DNA of 7,288 nucleotides from JANXQG01 sp037147235 (GTDB lineage Bacteria; Planctomycetota; Planctomycetia; Pirellulales; Thermoguttaceae): assembly GCA_037147235.1 (NCBI GenBank), contig JBAWVO010000321.1, positions 1 to 7,288 on the forward strand, in the 5' to 3' direction. A program made the translations under genes and the position numbers. Positions 1 to 5,071 of the stretch are shown piece by piece. The notes beneath the pieces were generated by a model. It had not been told where the DNA came from. It saw only the letters and a list, made by a program, of their open reading frames with translations, and did not search any database. Each line of letters opens with the position of its first letter. Position 1 is the first letter of the stretch.

Positions 1-18
1 TCGCTTGCGCTTCGGGCT
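1..18. repeat. Edge fragment of a putative planctomycete intergenic repeat
   Basis: The first 18 bases (TCGCTTGCGCTTCGGGCT) resemble, from memory, a short element seen many times between genes of Pirellulales genomes, often written on the other strand as AGCCCGAAGCGCAAGCGA. The window cuts it at the left edge, so no second arm can be seen. The identification rests on recall only. Confidence 0.35.
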
Positions 19-90
19 GGTATGGATTGGGACAATCTCAACCGCGGACAGTATATATCGTCTCGACCACCTCGTGTATCGTCAAGACCC

Positions 91-119
91 CTTAGAATCT
101 ATCTCTTAGAATCTATCTC
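91..119. repeat. 14-bp tandem direct repeat, two copies
   Basis: CTTAGAATCTATCT at 91-104 is repeated exactly at 105-118, and one base of a third copy follows. It lies in AT-rich non-coding DNA just left of the large inverted repeat. It may be a duplication from replication slippage. No function can be assigned. Confidence 0.8.
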
Positions 120-131
120 AGAACTCAAAGA

Positions 132-214
132 GAACCACGAAAAACACAAAACACACGAAAAAAGGCACAGTTGTATTTCGTTCTCTTTCGTGTCATTTGT
201 GTGGTTCGTGGTTC
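132..214. repeat. Imperfect 29-bp inverted repeat, AACCACGAA...TTCGTGGTT type
   Basis: The arm at 132-160 pairs with the arm at 186-214. The outer ten bases match perfectly (GAACCACGAA with TTCGTGGTTC), and about 25 of 29 positions match overall, with a 25-base spacer. Elements beginning ACCACGAAAAACACGAAA are, to my recollection, widespread between genes in Planctomycetes and some related phyla, so this is probably a dispersed non-coding palindromic element. No transposase or obvious target-site duplication is present. Confidence 0.75.
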
Positions 215-221
215 ACCCAGG

Positions 222-250
222 TTCGGCGCGGGTCTCCTGACCCCGCCGAA
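222..250. repeat. Hairpin repeat, GGGTC-TCCT-GACCC
   Basis: TTCGGCGCGGGTC (222-234) pairs with GACCCCGCCGAA (239-250) around a four-base loop, with one bulged base. It starts only eight bases after the previous inverted repeat and is the first of four consecutive hairpins. The GC-rich stem is not followed by a T tract, so I do not call it a terminator. Confidence 0.65.
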
Positions 251-254
251 ACGT

Positions 255-295
255 CCGACCGAAGGTCTCCCGGTAAATTGGAGACCTTCGGTCGG
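255..295. repeat. Perfect 16-bp stem-loop
   Basis: CCGACCGAAGGTCTCC (255-270) is perfectly complementary to GGAGACCTTCGGTCGG (280-295), with a nine-base AT-containing loop. Such a perfect stem is far from chance expectation. The motif GGTCTCC/GGAGACC in its stem also occurs in both neighbouring hairpins, so the hairpins share a building block. Confidence 0.85.
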
Positions 296-301
296 CGGCG
301 T

Positions 302-321
302 GGCTCGGTCGGAGACCGGCC
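302..321. repeat. Small GC-rich hairpin
   Basis: CGGTC (306-310) pairs with GACCG (314-318) around GGA. The stem is extended by GGC (302-304) and GCC (319-321) with one bulged T. It again contains GGAGACC. It is short and would mean little alone, but it sits in a row with three similar hairpins. Confidence 0.5.
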
Positions 322-333
322 ACAACAAGGTTT

Positions 334-385
334 TTGTGGTGCGGCCGTCTCGGCTGCCCATGCAGGCGAGACGCCTGCACCACAA
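334..385. repeat. Nested palindromic repeat, TTGTGGTG...CACCACAA
   Basis: The outer arms TTGTGGTG (334-341) and CACCACAA (378-385) are perfectly complementary and enclose an inner hairpin, CAGGCG (363-368) with CGCCTG (372-377), loop AGA. The combination of a CCGTCTCGGCTG block with GCAGGCGAGACGCCTGC is, from memory, a dispersed repeat frequent in Planctomycetes. It has no coding content and probably lies just outside the operon's regulatory region. Confidence 0.7.
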
Positions 386-433
386 GTTTCCCGGCCGCCA
401 CTAAAAAAATTCCATTGGAGGGGATTTTCTTTT

Positions 434-463
434 TTGACATTCCATGATAATATACGTGATAAT
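434..463 (+). promoter_or_regulatory. Predicted sigma-70-type promoter of the GTPase/GAP1 operon
   Basis: A perfect -35 hexamer TTGACA (434-439) is followed after 18 bases by GATAAT (458-463), a five-of-six match to the -10 consensus. Transcription would start near 470, giving a leader of about 120 bases before the GTPase start. It is the best promoter-like pair noticed in the upstream region and lies in the AT-rich stretch next to the operon. The -10 overlaps the second copy of a 12-bp tandem repeat, so a bound repressor could block it. Sigma-factor preferences of this organism are unknown. Confidence 0.55.
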
Positions 464-475
464 ATACGGATGTCA
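435..475. promoter_or_regulatory. Candidate operator: tandem 12-mers inside an inverted repeat
   Basis: TGATAATATACG occurs exactly twice, back to back (445-456 and 457-468). It is enclosed by an inverted repeat, TGACATTCC (435-443) against GGATGTCA (468-475), with a one-base bulge. The whole structure covers the predicted -35, spacer and -10. Tandem sites of about one helical turn (12 bp) are a usual form for regulator binding, but no regulator is encoded in the window. Function is inferred from position and symmetry only. Confidence 0.4.
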
Positions 476-588
476 TTTACCCCAGCGGGTGGTTGTTATT
501 TTCACCTAAAGCTGTCTTTTTTCCGGGGTTGCTTTATTCGGTCGTCCTTTGCGGATGAAATGAAACGCCTTTTCGGATGGAGAAAATC

Positions 589-1989
589 ATGTCCTCTACA
601 TCAAATCCGTCGCAACTGGTATTGCCGATCCGGTCCTCCGTGACCTGCCCGCACTGCTGGAATGAGTTTCCGCCCGAACGCGCGCTCTGGATCGCTCAAC
701 ACCCTGACCTGGTCGGCGATACGCGGCTAGGGGCCGATCAACCACAACGCTTTCTGCCCACGCGCTTCGATGTGCAGGGGGCTGCCATCGACTCGCGCGG
801 GTTTGCCTGCCATGGTTTGGCATGTCCCAAGTGTCATCTGGCGGTGCCGCGCCCCATGTTCGAGATGCGGCCGTTGTTCGTCTCGATTTTAGGTTCTCCG
901 TCGAGTGGCAAGTCTTATTTTCTGGCCTCCATGACCTGGCGGCTGCGGAGTGGGCTACCGAGGTACTTTGCCGTCGGCTTTAACGACGCCGACCCGGCCC
1001 TCAACCATCGGTTGCAGGAGTACGAGTCGCTCCAGTTCTTGAATCCCAACCAAGAAGCCCTGGTGAAGATCGCGAAGACCGAAGTCCAGGGCGACCTCTA
1101 TGACGAGGTCTCTTTCGGCGATCAGAACGTCAGCTACCCGCGCCCCTTCGTATTTTCGCTTTTGCCCTTGGACGGGCATCCTAATCTTCAATCGGCCGCC
1201 AATACGGCTCGAACGCTCTGCGTCTACGACAACGCGGGCGAGAGTTTCTTGCCGGGCGAGGATACCGCGTCAAGCCCCGTTACCCGGCACTTGGCCCTCT
1301 CGCGAGTCTTGATGTTCCTCTTCGATCCGACCCAGGACATGCGCTACCGCAGGATTTGCAGCGGGAAGACGGCCGATCCCCAGATGAAGGAGCGCTCAGA
1401 ACGATTGCAGCGAGAGGGAGCCGTGCGGCAAGAGACCATCCTCTCCGAGGCGGCCCAGCGCGTTCGACGTTATGCCGGTCTGGCCCAAAGCCAGAAACAT
1501 GACCGGCCTTTGATCGTCGTGGTCACCAAATTCGATAGCTGGAAGCACCTCCTTGCCGGCACCACCCTGCCGGCGGTCCGTGTAATCAATTCCAGCAATC
1601 AATCCGCGGTGAACCTCGACGGAATCGAGCAGGTTTCCAAACTGGTGCGGACGCTTCTCTGGAAGATTTCCCCGGAGATTGTCTCCGCGGCCGAGAGTTT
1701 TTCTTCCCAGGTGTTGTATGTCCCCGTGAGCGCAACGGGCTGCGGCCCGGAGACCGATCCCGATACGGGCGCCCTCGGTTTCCGGCCCAAGGATATTAAG
1801 CCGATTTGGGCCGAAGTGCCCATGCTTTACACCTTAGCCCACTGGACCCAAGGGCTTGTCCCCTTCGCAAAGCGTGGGGCGTGTTCCAAGAGCGATGGCC
1901 CGGCGTCGAATTTTTTGAGCGGTCCCAACATGAACCCGGCCGGCGTTACGCCGTCGTCCAATGGTGGCGGCGACCCTGACCACAGATAA
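589..1989 (+). CDS. Zinc-ribbon P-loop GTPase of a GAP1-type system (Double-GTPase-like)
   Basis: This is a probable soluble cytosolic GTPase of 466 aa. Starting at 589 places GGAG (579-582) six bases upstream; an in-frame ATG at 577 would add four residues but has no ribosome-binding site. Residues below count from 589. An N-terminal zinc-binding part shows CPHC (20-23) and CPKC (79-82) separated by a 55-residue insert. The GTPase core follows: Walker A/G1 GSPSSGKS (102-109), G3 DNAGE (214-218) after a hydrophobic strand, G4 TKFD (313-316) in place of the usual NKxD, and a G5-like VSAT (380-383). The last 40 residues are rich in Gly, Ser and Pro and probably disordered. A zinc ribbon fused to a DxAGE GTPase next to a GAP1 gene fits the Double-GTPase families from conflict-system surveys (recall, not searched). 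It is first in the operon and should drive the GAP1 partner by nucleotide-dependent binding (inference). The GTPase assignment is strong; the subfamily is moderate. Confidence 0.85.
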   Translation: MSSTSNPSQLVLPIRSSVTCPHCWNEFPPERALWIAQHPDLVGDTRLGADQPQRFLPTRFDVQGAAIDSRGFACHGLACPKCHLAVPRPMFEMRPLFVSILGSPSSGKSYFLASMTWRLRSGLPRYFAVGFNDADPALNHRLQEYESLQFLNPNQEALVKIAKTEVQGDLYDEVSFGDQNVSYPRPFVFSLLPLDGHPNLQSAANTARTLCVYDNAGESFLPGEDTASSPVTRHLALSRVLMFLFDPTQDMRYRRICSGKTADPQMKERSERLQREGAVRQETILSEAAQRVRRYAGLAQSQKHDRPLIVVVTKFDSWKHLLAGTTLPAVRVINSSNQSAVNLDGIEQVSKLVRTLLWKISPEIVSAAESFSSQVLYVPVSATGCGPETDPDTGALGFRPKDIKPIWAEVPMLYTLAHWTQGLVPFAKRGACSKSDGPASNFLSGPNMNPAGVTPSSNGGGDPDHR

Positions 1990-2011
1990 TACAACCCATT
2001 GGGGAGCGTAA

Positions 2012-2050
2012 ATGGTCCAACAACGTGTCTTTGCCCTGGAGGGGCAATGA
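2012..2050 (+). CDS. 12-codon leader ORF coupled to the GAP1 gene
   Basis: ATG at 2012 has a strong ribosome-binding site, GGGGAG (2001-2006), five bases upstream. It encodes MVQQRVFALEGQ and stops at TGA 2048-2050, overlapping the GAP1 ATG (2047-2049) in the ATGA arrangement typical of translational coupling. Either it is a real leader peptide that sets GAP1 translation, or it is the true GAP1 N-terminus put out of frame by one missing G in the GGGG run at 2041-2044. One extra G would join it as ...FALEGAMSQELIYTS. The sequence alone cannot decide. Its composition reads like ordinary protein. Confidence 0.4.
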   Translation: MVQQRVFALEGQ

Positions 2051-5019
2051 GCCAGGAGCTGATCTACACCTCTGCGCCGCGTGGCCTGAAACCGGGCAGT
2101 CATGGTTTCTGTACGGTCGTGAACACGCAAGGCATCACCGCCAGCCTCACGCAGCGGTTGGAGGCCCTTAGCGGTTACCGCCACGTTTTCTCGCCGCCGG
2201 ATCCCAATGTCTGCTTGAACCCGGTGCTTTTCTCGCACTTGGTCTTCAGCTTGGCCGGTCGGCGGTGCAACGTTCTTTCGCGGGTCTGCGATGCGGGCCT
2301 GGATCACACCCAGCGAACGAACAAGTTCGCCCATCATGTGGTTCTCGATCCGCGGGAACTTGTGCCGGGGGGGCCGGCGTGGCTGCTTGCCGCGCCTGGG
2401 TTCATGCAATCGACTTGGGATGGCAATCCCCAGGTCTTGCCGGCCGGCCGGCAACCGCCGGCAGGCAATTCTCCCCCCGCGATTTGTCGGGCATGGCAGC
2501 AGATTACGGGCGATGCCGGCTGGGGCGGCGCGTTGGCCGAGACGGCAAACCCCGGCGTGAACCGCACGGCGGTGATCATCTTCCGGCCGGGCGTCGATCC
2601 GCTTCCCCTTTTGGCCGAATCCCTGGCGTTGCTCCCCCCGGAAATTCGCTGGGGCGTCTCGTTCTGTACGTATTTCAGCAAGTTGCCTCCTGGGCTTGAG
2701 TGCCAGTGGCGTTGCGTGCTCGAAGGGACTCCGGAAGCGGCCGCCAGCCAGCGATTGCGTGGTGCCCTGGTTATTGATCTGGGAAACATACCGGGAGCAG
2801 CACCGGATAGCCCGCTGGTACAGGCAGCGCGAACCGGCGTGAATCCATTGGCGCGTGTTGCGGTCGCGCGAACCAGCGTGCCCCCGCCGGCGCGTACTAC
2901 GGTTGTACAACAGCCGACAGTCGCCGGTGCCGAGCGGCTTGACGACGTGGCGTTGGCTCAGTTGTTGTCGGCATCTCCTTCTTCGGCTAATGACGTTCCA
3001 GTCAACGCAACAGACTTCCTGAGCAACGCAAATTTCGTGATGCCGACGGGAGCAACCCTCGACTCGGATCTCTACGGCTTAGGACCGCCGCCAAGGCCAG
3101 AGAATTACATGGGGCGTCCCGTTCCCGGATCGACCTTGCCACGTAAGTCGAAGTGGCGAGTTATCGCCTGGCTGGTCGCGGTCGCGATGGCTCTCAGTGC
3201 TGCGATTGTGGGTATATCGGCCTACCGCAATTGGTCAAAGAATATAACCGTGGCTACAAACATGCCGGAACCGATCGACGAAGCCAAGGCTGACGCTGAG
3301 AAGGCCAAGGGGTTCGAGAAGACAGCCGTTACCGCCAGGGAAAATGCAGAAGCTGCTGCCGACGAAGCAGCTAAAGCTGCTAAAGAAGCGAAAAAAGCGG
3401 CTGACAATCTCGACCCAAAGGCGGCGAACATCGCAGCCGATACCGCTGCGGCAGCGGCCGAAACTGCCAGGACTGAGGTAGAAAAAGCCTTAATAGCTGC
3501 AAAACAGGCGACAGACCTAATAGCGGGCAAGGAAGTTTTGCCGGGGGTCGAAACCAGCGTGGAAAATGCCGGGAACGCGGCGACTAAAGCCGAGAAGTTT
3601 GCCCAACGAGCAAAGGATTCGAGTGAGAACGCTAAGAGGATTGCGAATAATGCTGATGCCGCCGCCAAGGCTAAAGCTGATGCGGAAAAGGCCACCAAGG
3701 AGGAGAGTAAGAGAGCCGACAGGAAAAAAGCAGCGACAGTCGCCGCCGCTAACCATGCTAGAGAAAAAACCGCGGCTGACGAGAAAGATAATGTGGCTAA
3801 AGCCGACAAAGCAATAACTATATTGATGAAAGTCGGGATGGTGTCCTTTCCCTCCTGTATATCCATGACGCAAGATAAATTCCTTATTGGACCTGCTTTC
3901 AACTTGGATCCGAACTACTTCCAAATCAACCTCCTTGGTTGGAAAGAAGTTTTTCCAGAGAATTACAGCCTTGAAGTGGAGCGAGTCCAATCAAGCAATA
4001 ATTGGTCTTGTAAATTGCAACTACCAAAGGCAGGAATAGAGGGGGAACAAAAGAAACTGGAAATCGCGCGGTTCTTTATCAAGGATAACAATCTATACGG
4101 TAAGTGGTCTTCAAATGTTCAACCGGAGCCAAAGTCGGACCTGATGCGAAACTGCCCGCTGGAGCTAACGGCTTCTAATTCAAAAGCAGTGATTCTATTG
4201 AGGACTCCTAAGCCGGCAACCCAAATCTCCTTCGCAACACTTGAAAAAGAAACGAAAGTGCGGGACATTCCTCTCAAACTAGATTCCATTCCAGACGGGG
4301 CAAAATTGGTGTTTACTCCACGTGTAAGTGGTTTGCTTTCAAAGAGTGTCAAATTGCTACCACTGCCTGGCGAGACTCCCTGCTTCGATGTTACTGTTGA
4401 AACGAAAGTCCCGATTAAGTTTAAGATTACTTGGCCGCGTGAACGCAACCCATCGGATAACCTCGCGATTAAAACCGAATACATCGGTGTTACCTTACAA
4501 AAAAGAGATTGGGAGTTATGGGCTGTTGTTAAAAAAGATGGGCCGGTTCCTATAAGCCTAGAACAAGTTCATAGACAAGTGGTTGCTGTCAACGGGCAGG
4601 TAAAAAAACTAAATTCAAATCTTATTAATTGCCAGAATCAAATTTCTTTTCATAATAGTCAAATTGATAATTTTAAGGGTCAAATTAATGCTCTTAATAG
4701 TCAAATTGATGATCTTAAGAAGAAAAATAAAGATTCATCGATGATTAAGGGCATGGAGTTTAATCGTACGAATATTGAGTTTAATCTTACGAATATTGAG
4801 AGTATGCGTGATCAAAAAAAGATCGTCGCATCGCAAATTAAGCTGCAGATTGCCTCTCGCCTAGCACACTTACAACAACTTCCGAAATTGGTCCAAGTGT
4901 TGGAGCCAGTAACGAAGATTGTTATCGATTACGATATTACGATGAAAATTGCTGGACATGACATATTGCTCTTTTCAACGACAAACGACAAAGCCACTGA
5001 AAACGATGATGCACGGTAA
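2047..5019 (+). CDS. GAP1-type GTPase-associated protein, membrane-anchored, long coiled coils
   Basis: This 990-aa protein is the likely partner of the upstream GTPase. ATG 2047 is chosen because GGAGG (2038-2042) precedes it and because the conserved block starts at once. Residues 1-130 look like the GAP1 N-terminal domain type 2 (YTSAPRGLKPGSHGFCTV at 7-24, FAHHVVLDPREL at 94-105). Residues 140-245 look like the GAP1 middle domain (WGVSFCTYFSKLPPG at 202-216). These family names come from recall. A Pro-rich linker (250-365) leads to one membrane helix (372-393) preceded by RKSKWR, so the N-terminus should be cytosolic. Next come an Ala/Lys/Glu-rich coiled coil (405-595), a beta-rich part (600-835, with KWSS...LMRNCPLEL at 686-707) and a second coiled coil (838-930). 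From about residue 400 the codons turn AT-rich, unlike the first half. Gap to the GTPase stop is 57 bases. The N-terminal assignment is fairly sure; the function of the C-terminal half is unknown. Confidence 0.8.
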   Translation: MSQELIYTSAPRGLKPGSHGFCTVVNTQGITASLTQRLEALSGYRHVFSPPDPNVCLNPVLFSHLVFSLAGRRCNVLSRVCDAGLDHTQRTNKFAHHVVLDPRELVPGGPAWLLAAPGFMQSTWDGNPQVLPAGRQPPAGNSPPAICRAWQQITGDAGWGGALAETANPGVNRTAVIIFRPGVDPLPLLAESLALLPPEIRWGVSFCTYFSKLPPGLECQWRCVLEGTPEAAASQRLRGALVIDLGNIPGAAPDSPLVQAARTGVNPLARVAVARTSVPPPARTTVVQQPTVAGAERLDDVALAQLLSASPSSANDVPVNATDFLSNANFVMPTGATLDSDLYGLGPPPRPENYMGRPVPGSTLPRKSKWRVIAWLVAVAMALSAAIVGISAYRNWSKNITVATNMPEPIDEAKADAEKAKGFEKTAVTARENAEAAADEAAKAAKEAKKAADNLDPKAANIAADTAAAAAETARTEVEKALIAAKQATDLIAGKEVLPGVETSVENAGNAATKAEKFAQRAKDSSENAKRIANNADAAAKAKADAEKATKEESKRADRKKAATVAAANHAREKTAADEKDNVAKADKAITILMKVGMVSFPSCISMTQDKFLIGPAFNLDPNYFQINLLGWKEVFPENYSLEVERVQSSNNWSCKLQLPKAGIEGEQKKLEIARFFIKDNNLYGKWSSNVQPEPKSDLMRNCPLELTASNSKAVILLRTPKPATQISFATLEKETKVRDIPLKLDSIPDGAKLVFTPRVSGLLSKSVKLLPLPGETPCFDVTVETKVPIKFKITWPRERNPSDNLAIKTEYIGVTLQKRDWELWAVVKKDGPVPISLEQVHRQVVAVNGQVKKLNSNLINCQNQISFHNSQIDNFKGQINALNSQIDDLKKKNKDSSMIKGMEFNRTNIEFNLTNIESMRDQKKIVASQIKLQIASRLAHLQQLPKLVQVLEPVTKIVIDYDITMKIAGHDILLFSTTNDKATENDDAR
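2437..2468. repeat. GC-rich palindrome inside the GAP1 gene
   Basis: TTGCCGGCCGGCCGGCAA (2437-2454) is a perfect 18-bp palindrome, followed by a related CCGCCGGCAGGCAA. In the reading frame it encodes LPAGRQPPAG at residues 131-140, near the join between the two predicted GAP1 domains. Peptides of the form LPAGRQ are a known by-product of palindromic GCCGGC repeats lying in coding DNA (recall), so this may be an in-frame repeat insertion tolerated at an interdomain loop. Confidence 0.5.
4653..4710 (+). repeat. 42-bp-period direct repeat in the terminal coiled coil
   Basis: TAATAGTCAAATTGAT occurs at 4653-4668 and again, unchanged, at 4695-4710. The offset is exactly 42 bases, which is 14 codons or two heptads. 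The protein repeat is NSQID (residues 870-874 and 884-888). Identity at synonymous positions indicates a young duplication rather than convergence at protein level. The segment is very AT-rich. Confidence 0.75.
4756..4797 (+). repeat. 21-bp tandem repeat, one heptad per unit
   Basis: GAGTTTAATCGTACGAATAT(T) at 4756-4776 is followed directly by a copy at 4777-4797 differing in a single base (CGT to CTT, Arg to Leu). Each unit encodes one seven-residue heptad, EFNRTNI then EFNLTNI, and a third GAG begins at 4798. This preserves coiled-coil register and is the kind of repeat that can expand or contract by slippage. Confidence 0.85.
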
Positions 5020-5028
5020 ACGTACCGT
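5013..5028 (+). other. Small hairpin over the GAP1 stop codon
   Basis: ACGGTA (5013-5018) pairs with TACCGT (5023-5028) around the tetraloop AACG, and the GAP1 TAA (5017-5019) lies within it. There is no T tract, so it is not a normal intrinsic terminator. It lies in the 52-base gap before the third gene and might affect mRNA processing or coupling. Six base pairs may also be chance. Confidence 0.35.
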
Positions 5029-5071
5029 ACCCGAGTAATTTTCATTATCCGATTGCCCAATAAGAAAAATC

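Larger units (their letters stand above)
1..433. other. Repeat-rich non-coding region upstream of the operon
   Basis: I find no convincing gene here. The open frames on either strand run through palindromic repeats, have no recognisable protein content and lack convincing ribosome-binding sites. The stretch holds one edge fragment of a repeat, one tandem repeat and five consecutive inverted repeats (listed separately), and it ends at the promoter at 434. The leftmost 90 bases, apart from the edge fragment, show nothing I can name. The density of interspersed repeats suggests an intergenic spacer or the boundary of an accessory block. Confidence 0.6.

Noticed and set aside
132..385. CRISPR array
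   Set aside because: The repeats are inverted pairs of differing sequence and spacing, not regularly spaced direct repeats with unique spacers.
403..436. A-run / TTCC...GGATTTTCTTTTTT as an intrinsic terminator
   Set aside because: The stem is weak and AT-based with mismatches. The T tract merges into the -35 region, so a terminator call is not supported.
125..476. Open frames on both strands across the repeats at 125-476
   Set aside because: They are read out of palindromic repeats, resemble no protein and lack credible ribosome-binding sites.
470..643. 57-codon ORF starting near the predicted transcription start (MSFTPAGG...), overlapping the GTPase start
   Set aside because: It could only be translated leaderless, its sequence reads like frame-shifted DNA (many Cys, Phe and Arg), and it overlaps the start of a clear gene in another frame.
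1999..2046. TTG start at 1999 for the GAP1 gene
   Set aside because: It would add 16 unconserved-looking residues and has no good ribosome-binding site, whereas ATG 2047 has GGAGG just upstream and opens directly into the conserved block.
1834..2910. 358-codon open frame on the - strand inside the GAP1 gene
   Set aside because: It is the antisense shadow of a GC-rich gene: Arg-rich, without domain-like content, and opposite a well-supported conserved domain.
3222..3902. Ala/Ser/Phe-rich open frame on the - strand that mimics a membrane protein
   Set aside because: It is the complement of the Ala/Lys/Glu-rich coiled-coil coding repeat, which automatically yields hydrophobic codons on the other strand.
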